DNA of 64,000 bases from Salinicola acroporae (GCF_003206615.1 NZ_PZJW01000007.1:1-64000), one strand, 5' to 3'; numbered from the stretch's first letter, positions 16,241-24,881 are shown. Notes: generated by a model from the letters alone, not told the origin. Translations and numbers: made by a program.

Positions 16241-16666
16241 TTATTCCTCGTTCTGCTCGTCGCGGGCCTCGACCCGCCAGGCGATCAGCGGCGCGGCTTT
16301 CGCCCGGGCCGCGCCCTCTTCCGTCACACACCAGATCCCGCCGGACCAGACCACCCCGATGCAGCGGCCCAGAGGGGCATCGAACAGCACCACGTCACCG
16401 CGCATCGCTTGGGTCACCGGCACCCGCTCGAAGCACGCATCCCATGCCGCCTCGAGGCTGCCGTGGGTGTTGGCCAGCACGCGCTTGGCACCAACGGCCG
16501 TGTGGTACCGGCCGCGATAATCGGCAGCCGGGTCGACGCCACAGATGGCGACGCAGCAGTCCGCGGCAAACAGGCAGCAGTCGTTTTCGCCCCACGAAAA
16601 AGCCGCCTCGCGGGCGGCTTGTAGGGCTTGCTGTAGCTGGCGTGGCCAGTTGGGGTATCGGTTCAT
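16241..16666 (-). CDS. DUF6950/NlpC-like tail tip protein (gpK position)
   Basis: The 141-residue protein contains WGENDCCLFAADCC near residues 25-38, the Cys-containing motif of the DUF6950/NlpC-P60-like tail family, and later GDVVLFD and CIGVVW. It occupies the gpK position just before gpJ. Family members are presumed cell-wall hydrolases or tip-assembly factors. Its start overlaps the end of the 16663 gene by four bases. Confidence 0.75.
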   Translation of the reverse strand: MNRYPNWPRQLQQALQAAREAAFSWGENDCCLFAADCCVAICGVDPAADYRGRYHTAVGAKRVLANTHGSLEAAWDACFERVPVTQAMRGDVVLFDAPLGRCIGVVWSGGIWCVTEEGAARAKAAPLIAWRVEARDEQNEE

Positions 16667-17139
16667 TTTTCGGGATCTATCCCTAGCAGACCACGCCCAG
16701 TCGAAAGGGCATCGTCGAGTATCTGCAGAGCTTCTTGATACGCTTCAGGAGTCGCTGACTCCAGCCGGGAGAATGTCCCTCCAGGCTTTATATCCTCCAC
16801 AACAGCCATGATCGACATATAGAACGAGATAAGGCCAATCACATCCTCCCGATTTAAGAGACCGATATCTCCAATCAAACTGTCGTAGACAACTCTGTAG
16901 CTGTTGGGTATCACAGCCGTGAGTGTATCGACATCACCCTCAGCTCGAAGACGAATCATTTCCCGATAGTTACGCTTTTCGATAATCCCAATGATTGATG
17001 CGACCTCAGTGAATAGCGCATATCGCACAGCGTCTTTTCGTTTGCTCTTATCAAGGAAGTGCTTTAGGACAATCGCGCCGAATGCCGCCAGTAACGTGAA
17101 GACACCGGTCAGCACCTGGGGATATAGAGCCGGGGGCAT
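16663..17139 (-). CDS. Membrane-anchored protein inserted in the tail-tip genes
   Basis: The 158-residue product has an N-terminal hydrophobic helix (about 8-27, TGVFTLLAAFGAIVLKHFL) and a cytoplasmic helical domain. It is unlike a virion protein. It sits between the gpL-like and gpK-like genes, where lambda-like phages have no extra gene, so it is best seen as a moron, possibly acting in superinfection exclusion. That function is speculative. It is locally less GC-rich than its neighbours. Confidence 0.55.
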   Translation of the reverse strand: MPPALYPQVLTGVFTLLAAFGAIVLKHFLDKSKRKDAVRYALFTEVASIIGIIEKRNYREMIRLRAEGDVDTLTAVIPNSYRVVYDSLIGDIGLLNREDVIGLISFYMSIMAVVEDIKPGGTFSRLESATPEAYQEALQILDDALSTGRGLLGIDPEK

Positions 17140-17142
17140 AGA

Positions 17143-17739
17143 TCACCTCGGATACGTGAATGAGGGAGCATCCTTCTTCGCTCCCCAATATATCGGCCAA
17201 TCGGCAAGCTGAGCCACCGCGAAGAAGAATCGGTCGCCGGGGTGGCGCTGCCGGTGGTTTTCGTCGGTCCAGCGCTCGGTGCCCTTCCGCTGCCAATCGG
17301 CCATCCGATCCGTGATCGCCACGCTGATCGCGTTGTCGTCGTCGCTGCCGGCATAACTGAACTGGGGTGCATCCATCTTGCCGCTGAACAGGATGTCGGC
17401 GGCATAGCTGCCGTCGTCATCGATCGCCACCAGCAGCAGGCGACCGAAGCGGCCACGGCACCGCTCTACCTGGGTGCCGGCGATCAGCTCGGCGTCCAGG
17501 CCGGAGAGCGTCAGCGTCACGCTGGCCGGCGATCCGCTATCGAGCTTCTCGTTCGTCGAGGAGATATCCCCGAACGTGCCGACGCCGTCGAACGTCTCGC
17601 CGTTGATGATCAGCGGGCCGGTACCGGTATGCGCCCGCACCATGCCACTCACGAAATCCAGCTCGCAGGCATAAGCCAGTTTCACGTTGGGCCGGCTCAG
17701 CAGCTCCACCACCGGATCAGAAAACGGGAATGCCGACAT
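17143..17739 (-). CDS. Tail tip/hub protein, DUF2163-like (gpL position)
   Basis: This 198-residue protein lies directly after the 17739 gene (one-base overlap) in the gpM-gpL-gpK order. It has beta-rich sequence with SVTLTLSGLDAELIAG and a C-terminal FSYAGSDDDNAISVAITD segment typical of tail-hub proteins of this class. It should bridge the tape measure tip and gpJ. The family call is moderate. Confidence 0.6.
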   Translation of the reverse strand: MSAFPFSDPVVELLSRPNVKLAYACELDFVSGMVRAHTGTGPLIINGETFDGVGTFGDISSTNEKLDSGSPASVTLTLSGLDAELIAGTQVERCRGRFGRLLLVAIDDDGSYAADILFSGKMDAPQFSYAGSDDDNAISVAITDRMADWQRKGTERWTDENHRQRHPGDRFFFAVAQLADWPIYWGAKKDAPSFTYPR

Positions 17740-18320
17740 CAGAACGCCTCCCGGCAGTCGAGCGTGCCATCCGCCATCGCGCTACGAATCGTGTTCTCTT
17801 CGTCGTCGCTCGTGAGCCTCATGATCGCGAATGGTCGTGTGTAGTTGATTTCCGTGCCATCGGCCGGCGGCAAGCGTAGCCAGGGCGCCACCTGAATGGT
17901 GGCGTTCCCTTGACCATTGCTCGTCACGTCAGCCAGCACCTCGAGGAGTTGGTCATTGACCGTAATGTAATCACCCATGCGAAGCACTAATGTGCTTGGC
18001 TGCCAGCCCCGGCTAGGCAGCGTCCCTGAGGCATTTCCATTGCCGTTGACCCGAACGGTGCCATGATCTGGACGGCCCGAGCGCCGCCAGGGATACAGCT
18101 TGAAGGTGCCAGCCATTCCCTGAAGGGAGCCAACCAGCGTCGTAAGCAGCCGCTCCTCACGATCATTGAGGTTCTGGAACTGCATCGTGCACTTCCAGTA
18201 AGCCCCCGGATAGGTACGGATCTGCTGAGCATTCGTGAATACCGAGGTGAACGCCTTATTGTTGAACGCCCGGCCCCAGCGCATCCGGTCGCAGTACAGA
18301 CCTTCCGGCCATTCGATCAT
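17739..18320 (-). CDS. Distal tail protein (gpM position)
   Basis: The 193-residue protein starts with MIEWPEGLYCDRMRWGR and is predominantly beta. Position immediately downstream of the tape measure gene (three-base gap) matches the gpM/distal tail slot. It would cap the distal end of the tail tube. There are no enzymatic motifs. Confidence 0.6.
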   Translation of the reverse strand: MIEWPEGLYCDRMRWGRAFNNKAFTSVFTNAQQIRTYPGAYWKCTMQFQNLNDREERLLTTLVGSLQGMAGTFKLYPWRRSGRPDHGTVRVNGNGNASGTLPSRGWQPSTLVLRMGDYITVNDQLLEVLADVTSNGQGNATIQVAPWLRLPPADGTEINYTRPFAIMRLTSDDEENTIRSAMADGTLDCREAF

Positions 18321-18323
18321 TGG

Positions 18324-20942
18324 TTACACCCTCAATTGCCGGCGAATGGGCCCATTAGTCTTGGCGTCCTGGAAAACCCTTCGATACGCGTTTTCCTCGG
18401 CTTGCTCGATCCGCTGAAGCGTCGCTTCATCAACCTGCCCTTGGATATGGAAGGTGTTGGTGACAACCGTCCTCGCTTCGCTACCGCTAGAGGTGCCGGC
18501 CGCATTCGTCTCACTGCGCGCGTTCGCTCGATCCAGATATTGCTTGAGATCTGCGTTGGTGCGGCGATCAACGACGCGCTCGTTCTTCTGCAGGTTCCAG
18601 GTGCCGTCGGCAGGGATGCTGTCGATGCCGTCGTGAGCCTGGCCTGACAATGTGATGCCCTGAACCGCTGCCGCCTGGGCTACCTGTGCCGCAGCGGCAG
18701 CCGCGCCCGCTGCCGGTGCCAAAACCGGACCCACGTAGGGGATGCCGATCATGGCGTCGTATGCCTTGGAATAGGAAGACGGCACGTTCATCAGTGCCTG
18801 GGCCACGGCAAACGCTTTCTGCGTTGCGAATAGCGTGCGGTAAAGTCCTGACTGCTCGCCGGCAAAGGCGCTGGTCAGCCCCGCGAGATCGCCGAACATC
18901 GAGGACCAGCCCGCGAGCCGGGCCTGCTGGGTCTGCATGTCGATCTGCTGCAGCTGCGTGGCCCGCTGCCGCTCGAGATCCGCGATCACCGCGCCATACT
19001 CGTCGGCCTTGTCGGCTTCGGCGGACTTGAAGTCCTCGTACATCGCGATGCGTTCGGCGTACCACGCCTGCAGCTGCGCGCGTTCCTGCTCGATGCGGTT
19101 GGCTTCACCGAACGCGCCCGAATACTGCGCGTCAAGCCCCTGCATCTGCGGCGCGCCTTCGCGAGCCTGATCGGTGATCGCCTTGCCCACGTTGCGCTCG
19201 GCGATGCGTCCGGTCGCTCCGCCGATCTGCTGCGCCTGATTCCGTGCGTCGAACAAGTCCGAAAGGCTCGCCGAATTGACGTAGTTGTCGAGCAGGTCCT
19301 GGCGCTGCTGGAGTAGATCGACCTCTTTCGCTCGGTTCCGCAGCAGTTTCTTCTGGTCAGGATCGAGGTCTTTCAGCGCTCCCGATTCGACCTCGTAATT
19401 GATGCGCGCCAGATTCGACGTCTTGCCCATCAGCGCGATCTGCTGAGCTAGGCTCTGCGCCGTCGACTCATAGCGGCTTTTGAGTTGATCGGAGAGTTTC
19501 TGGGCTTCTGACTTCGTCGTGCTCTGCGTGCCATTCAGCTTTTTCAGCTGATCATCGATGTTGGCAATCGAGCGACGGATTGCCTCGGCTTTCTCAGGCT
19601 CTTTATCGAGCGCATCAGTCAACGTCTTGCGATCAGCGATCAGTTGCTGACGCTTGGCATGGTCGGCGTCGTAGGTGGTCAGCAGCGGCTTGAGGGCGCT
19701 GGTCAGCCTGTCCGTTGCGGCGGCATCTTCATCGGTCGCATCGGCGTGCGCCTTTGCGGCACCGTTGGCGACACCGATTCCCGAAACAAGCGACCCGAAA
19801 CTGTCGAACACCCGACCGTTGACCGCTGCCAGCTCGGCTTGCTTCTCAGCCAGCTTTTCGTTGACCGCCTCGACACTGGCATAGCCGTTGCTGATACGGT
19901 CAAACCAGTTTCCGTTGGCCAGCGTCTGCAGGTAGTCGATCTCGGTGCGCAGGGCATTGGTCCGAGACATATCCACGCTGAAATCGTCGCCAATGCCGAA
20001 CTGATCGGACGCCCAGACGCGGAGCTTGTCATCGATCGTACCCACCTCACGCACCAGCTGGAGTGAGCCCTTAGCCAGCCCCTGGGCCATCTTGGCGCCG
20101 ATGCTGGCGACATCGTTCAGCGCCTGCTGGAAACCCGGGTCAGAGACGAGATCGTTCAGCTCGCCAAGGTTGTTTGTGGTCTCAGTGATCGCCGGCGCAA
20201 CCGCGATGGTCATACGATTGGCGAAGCCTTCGGCAAAACCGGTCAGGCGCGTCAGGCCATTGCCGGCATCGACGAGCGCCTTGTTCTGCTCCTCATCCAA
20301 CGCGTAGCCGAAGTCTCGCGCCTCATCGGCTGCGGCTTTCAGCCCGGCCGCGTTGTTCTCCAGCAGCGGCAGCAGGCGCGATAGATCGTTGCCCAACGAT
20401 TCCAGCGCGTTGATCCGGGCCGCACGCGGTAGCTCGTTGAGCCGCGCGGAAATCGCCAGCAGCTGCTCGTCGGGCCGCAGGTTGATCAGATCCTGAACCG
20501 ACAAGCCCAGATTGTTGATGACGTCCAACGCCTCCCCGCCACCGTTGGCATAGGCGTCACCGATCTTGTCGGAGACGTCCTTGAGAATGTCGCCCATGGC
20601 GTCACTCTCGAGCCCTACACTTTTGGCTGCGTATTGCAGCTCCTGCAGCCGTCCAGTGGACACACCGATAGAACTGGCCAAAGCTGCCGTTTCACGGGCC
20701 GCGCTGGCCTGACGCGTCACCATGGCCGCAAAGCCAGCGGCGGAGAGACCCAAGGCGCTTGTCAGTCCGCCAACGACACGCGTCGCCGTACTCCAACTGT
20801 TCGAGAGACTTTCGGTGCTACTGCGTGACTGCCTGGACTGACGGTCAAACCGCTCGAGCTCTTCACGGTTCGCTTTGATGGCGCGCACGCCACCCTTGCC
20901 GTCACCCGAGATTATGATGCCGGTTTCGAATTTCTTGGCCAT
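18324..20942 (-). CDS. Tail tape measure protein
   Basis: This 872-residue protein is rich in Ala, Gln, Asp and Leu and almost wholly helical with long coiled-coil stretches. It has hydrophobic segments near 55-80 and 740-790 (AAAAAQVAQAAAV region), the usual features of siphovirus tape measures. At about 1.5 angstrom per residue, a tail of roughly 130 nm is expected (inference). It is preceded by an intrinsic terminator and two cargo genes that separate it from the G/GT chaperone genes. Confidence 0.9.
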   Translation of the reverse strand: MAKKFETGIIISGDGKGGVRAIKANREELERFDRQSRQSRSSTESLSNSWSTATRVVGGLTSALGLSAAGFAAMVTRQASAARETAALASSIGVSTGRLQELQYAAKSVGLESDAMGDILKDVSDKIGDAYANGGGEALDVINNLGLSVQDLINLRPDEQLLAISARLNELPRAARINALESLGNDLSRLLPLLENNAAGLKAAADEARDFGYALDEEQNKALVDAGNGLTRLTGFAEGFANRMTIAVAPAITETTNNLGELNDLVSDPGFQQALNDVASIGAKMAQGLAKGSLQLVREVGTIDDKLRVWASDQFGIGDDFSVDMSRTNALRTEIDYLQTLANGNWFDRISNGYASVEAVNEKLAEKQAELAAVNGRVFDSFGSLVSGIGVANGAAKAHADATDEDAAATDRLTSALKPLLTTYDADHAKRQQLIADRKTLTDALDKEPEKAEAIRRSIANIDDQLKKLNGTQSTTKSEAQKLSDQLKSRYESTAQSLAQQIALMGKTSNLARINYEVESGALKDLDPDQKKLLRNRAKEVDLLQQRQDLLDNYVNSASLSDLFDARNQAQQIGGATGRIAERNVGKAITDQAREGAPQMQGLDAQYSGAFGEANRIEQERAQLQAWYAERIAMYEDFKSAEADKADEYGAVIADLERQRATQLQQIDMQTQQARLAGWSSMFGDLAGLTSAFAGEQSGLYRTLFATQKAFAVAQALMNVPSSYSKAYDAMIGIPYVGPVLAPAAGAAAAAAQVAQAAAVQGITLSGQAHDGIDSIPADGTWNLQKNERVVDRRTNADLKQYLDRANARSETNAAGTSSGSEARTVVTNTFHIQGQVDEATLQRIEQAEENAYRRVFQDAKTNGPIRRQLRV

Positions 20943-20964
20943 GGGAACCTCAAACGACAGGCAT

Positions 20965-20986
20965 AAAAAAACCCGCCGAAGCGGGG
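20965..20986 (-). terminator. Intrinsic terminator inside the tail operon
   Basis: On the minus strand CCCGC-TTCG-GCGGG is followed by a run of seven T. It lies between the 21011 gene and the tape measure gene. Late transcription must pass it, so it probably ends a separate lysogen-expressed transcript and is overridden by late antitermination. Confidence 0.85.
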
Positions 20987-21010
20987 TAGCATTTGGTGTG
21001 GCCTATAATC

Positions 21011-21373
21011 TCAATTGAGGATAGTTAAAAACATGATGACCACGAAAATGATAATTATAATCAAGAGAAATTTAGCACTGTCTCTCTCTTTCTCTTCCTT
21101 CTCGGTAAACTTAGGGGGAGCTTGAATATCTCTCACGATCGCTTTGCTTTCTTCGACGTATAGGGTCTCGAAAGTACGTTGATCTTCTTCAGTCATGAGA
21201 TCCAGTCGATCCTGGATGTTCTGCTCCATTTGCAACCCCAAGCGCTCCCCCTCAGCGCTATCGAAGCCTACTGAACGCTGTATACGTATCTGAGCCAGTA
21301 TCAGTTCTCTGATTCCCTCTCGATCAAGCGGCAAGAGCTGATCATCGTTCATTGCTGGAACTCCAGAAGCCAC
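21011..21373 (-). CDS. C-terminally anchored membrane protein (moron candidate)
   Basis: The 120-residue protein has a charged helical body and a single strongly hydrophobic C-terminal helix (FLLIIIIIFVVIMFLTIL), so it is a tail-anchored membrane protein. It overlaps the preceding gene by 25 bp and is followed at once by an intrinsic terminator. It does not belong to the lambda tail order. With the 21349 gene it forms a likely lysogenic-conversion pair. Function is unknown. Confidence 0.65.
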   Translation of the reverse strand: MASGVPAMNDDQLLPLDREGIRELILAQIRIQRSVGFDSAEGERLGLQMEQNIQDRLDLMTEEDQRTFETLYVEESKAIVRDIQAPPKFTEKEEKERDSAKFLLIIIIIFVVIMFLTILN

Positions 21374-21717
21374 TGAATAGCTTTAGGTGAGCACTCGAGC
21401 GTGAGCCGCTTGCCACCCTCGATATCCAGCTCTGCAACGTTCCGTTTCTCGCGCAGAAAGCCAATGCCAAAGCCCATGAGGAGGCCCACAATAGCGCCCA
21501 GCAGGTGAAGCACCACTAGACCGATACCACCCAATATCAGCATTGCCACCAAACCCTTCGAAGCATTGAAGCCGCTGTCGCTTTCGACGCGGGTGTCAAT
21601 GCTAGTGACCTGTTCGGGTTTGAAAAGATGCTTTTTCCCCGTCTTTACCACCAACGTGTTGTCCCGGCTGATATGGGCCGATCCGCTGGTGCCAAACGAT
21701 CCTCCAATGACTTTCAT
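21349..21717 (-). CDS. Membrane protein with Gly-zipper helices (moron candidate)
   Basis: The 122-residue product starts at MKVIGGSFGTSG. I preferred this ATG over an upstream one because GGGGGAA precedes it. It has a beta-like N-terminal domain (IGGSFGTSGSAHISRDNTLVV) and then two adjacent hydrophobic Gly-rich helices (about 58-90), and ends with a short soluble part. It is placed between the tail chaperone and tape measure genes with the 21011 partner and a terminator. No family is recognised; a short-hairpin membrane effector is plausible. Confidence 0.6.
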   Translation of the reverse strand: MKVIGGSFGTSGSAHISRDNTLVVKTGKKHLFKPEQVTSIDTRVESDSGFNASKGLVAMLILGGIGLVVLHLLGAIVGLLMGFGIGFLREKRNVAELDIEGGKRLTLECSPKAIQWLLEFQQ

Positions 21718-21789
21718 CAATTCCCCCGCGCGTGTCGCTTTGTATCGTATCCGCAACACTAGGCCACGATGCGCCCGATATGGCAACGG

Positions 21790-22469
21790 TCACTCGTTGA
21801 TCACTTCCATGGCCCCGCGCTCGATCTCCTGAATCTGAGCAAGCCGCTTCTCCTGATCTTCCCAGCCGAGCCGCGCATAGCGCGGGTGGCCGTACACTGC
21901 CTCGTAGACCAGCCCCTGGTAGATGATCGACTTGGCGCCCGCGATGGTGCGCCACTGGGAGCCGCACGACAGGAACACCTGCAGTGCATCCCAGTGTTCC
22001 GGCCAGCAGTCGCACGTCTCCGGCTCGAAATAGCTATCAGGCAATGAAACGCCGAGGATCTCGGCGTCGCTGGCCAGCTCGTTCTTGCCACCTGAGCCAG
22101 CGCCGGCCCAATGCCGGCCCAGGTCTCTCAGTTTTTTTGCGCGGCCGAGGCGTACCCCTCTTGGGCGCGGAACCACGACGTAATCAGCGGTCGACGCGTG
22201 TGGGGCCACCTGAGGAACCACGCCCGCAGGTCGGCATCATCATCGACCGCCTTGCCCTTGTCGTCGGTGATGCCGATCAGCTCGACCAGGTCATCCTCGA
22301 CCAGCTGCTCGTCGCTGACGTTGCCGGCGTTGATCTCCTTGACCCTCGCCTGACTGTCATCGACCGGGTACAGCTTCCAGCGAGCCTGGCAGGTCGCCGG
22401 CTCGCCGCTTTCCGGGTCGACGATAGTCACGTCGACCTTGATGGTGGTGCTATCGCTCTTGACGATCAT
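21790..22469 (-). CDS. gpGT-type tail assembly chaperone (-1 frameshift product)
   Basis: This is a composite of the 22128-22469 frame and the -1 frame downstream. Slippage on A AAA AAC (22137-22131) continues the chain as LRDLGRHWAGAG and on to 21793, giving 226 residues (113+113). The downstream part resembles the DUF1799 tail-chaperone family (YFEPETCDCWPEHWDALQVFL). In lambda, gpG and gpGT at a fixed ratio coat the tape measure protein; the same mechanism is inferred here. The shift site is exactly before the stop of the upstream frame, as in known cases. Confidence 0.85.
22128..22469 (-). CDS. gpG-type tail assembly chaperone
   Basis: The 113-residue acidic protein lies directly after the tail tube gene in lambda order and ends SAAQKN-stop immediately after a slippery heptamer. 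It is the normal-frame product of the G/GT pair. It should bind the tape measure protein and recruit tube subunits and is absent from virions in relatives. The 0-frame sequence has a beta-rich first half (TIKVDVTIVDPESGEPATCQARW). Confidence 0.85.
   Translation of the reverse strand: MIVKSDSTTIKVDVTIVDPESGEPATCQARWKLYPVDDSQARVKEINAGNVSDEQLVEDDLVELIGITDDKGKAVDDDADLRAWFLRWPHTRRPLITSWFRAQEGYASAAQKN
22131..22137 (-). promoter_or_regulatory. -1 ribosomal frameshift slippery site
   Basis: The minus strand reads GCG CAA AAA AAC TGA. The heptamer A AAA AAC is a classical X-XXY-YYZ site in the correct register and is followed directly by the 0-frame stop. The -1 frame is open for 113 further codons. 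Confidence 0.88.
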
Positions 22470-22483
22470 GCGCGCTCCAAGGC

Positions 22484-23416
22484 TCAGGTGTATTTGATGG
22501 TGAACTCGTCATCGCCCTGGTCGGGGTTCAGACGCATGTCCATCGTGTAGTGAACGGTACCGCTGCTATCGCTGCGGCTGATCGTGGACAGCTGAACTTT
22601 CGGCGCGGCGACCGTAACGATGTTGCCGGGATTCGTGCCGTGCACGAGCGTGACCGGCTCCAGCGTAATCACCTCGTGGCTCTCGATCGCCTCGAAGTAG
22701 TTCTTCGTCGTGATGTCAGGCGCTTCAATCTCGACGCTTCCAGCACCCTCTCGATTGGTTACCTCAGACTGTTCTTTTCCCAACTTCGAAACGAACTCAA
22801 CAGTGTTTCCCACATTCAGACTGAGCGATTGAAGAACAGCCTTAAAGCCGTGAACGCTGCGATCAGGCGTGTTTTGGTTATTCACGATCAGCTCGGCAAT
22901 AGTGTTGGTCGGCTGTTTATTGATTGGGTTGGTCAGCGCTTCGGGACGCTTGTAGAGGCCCGTGAAGGTGAATGACATCGTCGGGTACTGCTTGACCGTG
23001 AAAGACCATTCCACCGTGCCGCGAGCCCCTGGGACTTTCTGAAGCTGCCCGTCTTCGACGAACCAAAGGCACACGGATTCAGCATTGTTTGTTGCCGGTT
23101 GATAGGTAACCGAAACACCTTCCTCGATGCTCTCCGACATCGAGCAGGCACGCAGCAGCAAGCCATAGGCCGGAGGCGTACCCACGGTACCGGAGCCCGC
23201 AATGGGAACCGTCGCCGTCACAGTGGCGTATGGCGCGGCGTTGGCTTCGGGCACGGCACCGAAATACTCCCGCAGCCTGTCTCTGGTGACTCGATCCCCT
23301 TCATAGGGACTGTTGTCCAGCTCGGAAACGGTGATAACGACGGCATTTTGTAGGTCAGCGCCTGCGTCATCTTCAGCTTCCGGGGCAACGAGCAGCAGCT
23401 TTTTACGCGTCTTCAT
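22484..23416 (-). CDS. Major tail tube protein
   Basis: The 310-residue protein has a beta-rich tail-tube type sequence (VEWSFTVKQYPTMSFTFTGLYKRP; later GFKAVLQSLSLNVGNTVEFVS and LEPVTLVHGTNPGNIVTV) and sits directly upstream of the G/GT chaperones, matching gpV. It is longer than gpV of lambda (246), in the range of related phages. It polymerises into the non-contractile tail tube. Confidence 0.85.
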   Translation of the reverse strand: MKTRKKLLLVAPEAEDDAGADLQNAVVITVSELDNSPYEGDRVTRDRLREYFGAVPEANAAPYATVTATVPIAGSGTVGTPPAYGLLLRACSMSESIEEGVSVTYQPATNNAESVCLWFVEDGQLQKVPGARGTVEWSFTVKQYPTMSFTFTGLYKRPEALTNPINKQPTNTIAELIVNNQNTPDRSVHGFKAVLQSLSLNVGNTVEFVSKLGKEQSEVTNREGAGSVEIEAPDITTKNYFEAIESHEVITLEPVTLVHGTNPGNIVTVAAPKVQLSTISRSDSSGTVHYTMDMRLNPDQGDDEFTIKYT

Positions 23417-23573
23417 CGGCGTCGGGCTCCTGGGAGGGTTCGGGTTCGACGGCCGTTACCGGCGCGTCCTCGGTGTCTGGCTGCGGCTCGGCTTGCTTCT
23501 TGCCGCCGCTGAAATGGGCAAGCTCACGCTTGCCGCCGCGCAGCACATAGCTGCCGCCGGATCTTGCGGGCAT
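23403..23573 (-). CDS. Small acidic phage protein next to the tail tube gene
   Basis: The 56-residue product begins MPARSGGSYVLRGGKREL, with GAGGAA upstream of the ATG at 23573. An upstream in-frame start is rejected because it would overlap the neighbouring gene without need. The C-terminal half is Pro/Glu/Asp-rich and disordered. It overlaps the tube gene by 14 bp. Short proteins with this start are common beside tail tube genes of related phages. Role unknown. Confidence 0.6.
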   Translation of the reverse strand: MPARSGGSYVLRGGKRELAHFSGGKKQAEPQPDTEDAPVTAVEPEPSQEPDADEDA

Positions 23574-23587
23574 GGGGATTCCTCGCG

Positions 23588-23995
23588 TTAGCGAATGTGT
23601 GTGTCGGTCGACCACATCTCGAGCCACCAGACATAGCGGCCCTTCACGTCCGCCTGCTGGCCACTCTGATACTCCATGGGGTCGTGATAGGGGCTGAAGT
23701 CGTGGCCGAACAGCGCGCGGCGAACCTGCTGGCGCAGCTCACGGAACTGGTCGCGCGGCGAGACGATCCAGATGCCATAGACCTGTTTGACCGCTTGCAC
23801 GGGTCGCAGCGTCTCCGCCGCGCCTTCGGCCGCATCGTTCTCGATGTAGACGAACGCGGCGGGTAGTTCTTCGCTGAGGTCATCGATCGGCTCGGCGAAC
23901 CAGGCTTCATTGACGCTCTGCAGCAAGGTGCACTCGGCGCGCAGGCGCTCGATCACCTCCAGCGTCAGATCGTCGCCACTGGCTATCTCGCTCAT
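23588..23995 (-). CDS. Tail terminator-like protein (gpU position)
   Basis: The 135-residue product lies between the gpZ-like and tail tube genes, the gpU slot. The sequence has an N-terminal helix, then FVYIENDAAEGA and VYGIWIVSPRDQFRELRQQVRRALFG, as in tail-completion proteins that stop tube growth. It overlaps the gpZ-like stop by four bases. The family assignment is from position plus general pattern. Confidence 0.65.
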   Translation of the reverse strand: MSEIASGDDLTLEVIERLRAECTLLQSVNEAWFAEPIDDLSEELPAAFVYIENDAAEGAAETLRPVQAVKQVYGIWIVSPRDQFRELRQQVRRALFGHDFSPYHDPMEYQSGQQADVKGRYVWWLEMWSTDTHIR

Positions 23996-24579
23996 TTTTT
24001 GCCTTCCTCCTCGAGCAGCACCTCCATGCGCCGCGAGAATTCTCGCGGTAGCACGTCGCGCGCTACATCGGTCGCGCCGGTGATCACGGATTCATGCGCG
24101 ACCATGCCGGGGATCGAGGGGCCATACTGGATGCGTGGCGATCCGTCCTTGGCCCGGCGCATGATCTCGCCCTTGGCGTACCAACCGCCGGCAACCAGCT
24201 GCCGGCCCTTGTCCCTGCGGATCGCGACTGAGACGCCCCGACGCCGTGCCATGCTGCCCTTGCGCGGTCCGCTCTTGACCTTGCGGCGGGAACTGACCGT
24301 CACCCAGCGGGTCTTGGGCGCGAACTGTTCCAGCGGCAATCGTCTGCCGGTATAGATCAGCGCGCGGGTTGCCATCTGCCGATATTTGCGGATCTGCACC
24401 TTGCCGTTGAGATCCTTGGCGCGCAGCGGATACACGCCGCGAACCTCGCGCGAGATATAGGTCCGCACGCGGCTCGTCGCCGTGGCCACCGACTGGCGTA
24501 GCGATTTCTCGACCACACCATCGTTGAAGCGCTTTTTCAGGCTGTTGAGACGGTTGATGTCGTGCTTGTACTCGATCAT
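23992..24579 (-). CDS. Minor tail protein Z-like
   Basis: The 195-residue basic protein fits the gpZ family: an N-terminal helical region with many Lys/Arg, ATSRVRTYISREVRGVYPLRAKDLNGK, and a C-terminal acidic helix. It overlaps both neighbours by four bases. In lambda gpZ is needed for proper DNA positioning at the connector-tail junction. Order and composition support the call. Confidence 0.75.
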   Translation of the reverse strand: MIEYKHDINRLNSLKKRFNDGVVEKSLRQSVATATSRVRTYISREVRGVYPLRAKDLNGKVQIRKYRQMATRALIYTGRRLPLEQFAPKTRWVTVSSRRKVKSGPRKGSMARRRGVSVAIRRDKGRQLVAGGWYAKGEIMRRAKDGSPRIQYGPSIPGMVAHESVITGATDVARDVLPREFSRRMEVLLEEEGKK

Positions 24580-24881
24580 CCGACCTCCAGTTGGCGAAAA
24601 TCGCCGTCGTCGGTGAGCGTGCCCAGCACCTCCCAGGTCTTGCCGTCGATGACGATCTCGTCGCCGCGCTGGTACGTCGGCACCAGCGCCACGGGGATCT
24701 CGACCGCCTTGACCGACGTGGGGAGCTGATCGCCTTCGCGGTACACCTCGAACGAAAGGTCCAGCTCATACGGCACGCCCGCGATCGTCTCGCCGTTGGC
24801 GCGCCGGTAGGTGGCCAGGCCGTCGGCGAGATGGTCAGTCACAGCGGCATTGAGCCGCCGTGTCAGGTCGCGGAATGTCAC
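24576..24881 (-). CDS. Head-tail joining protein (gpFII-like position)
   Basis: The 101-residue protein follows the capsid gene. Its beta-rich C-terminal part (YQRGDEIVIDGKTWEVLGTLTDDG) is typical of small head-tail connectors. It overlaps the capsid gene and the gpZ-like gene by four bases each. It would attach the finished tail to the head. Confidence 0.7.
   Translation of the reverse strand: MTFRDLTRRLNAAVTDHLADGLATYRRANGETIAGVPYELDLSFEVYREGDQLPTSVKAVEIPVALVPTYQRGDEIVIDGKTWEVLGTLTDDGDFRQLEVG

Noticed and set aside
14528-16624. Long plus-strand open frame opposite the gpJ-like gene
   Set aside because: Antisense shadow of a GC-rich gene: no domain pattern, Arg/His/Val-rich sequence, no ribosome site, and it covers several well-supported minus-strand genes.
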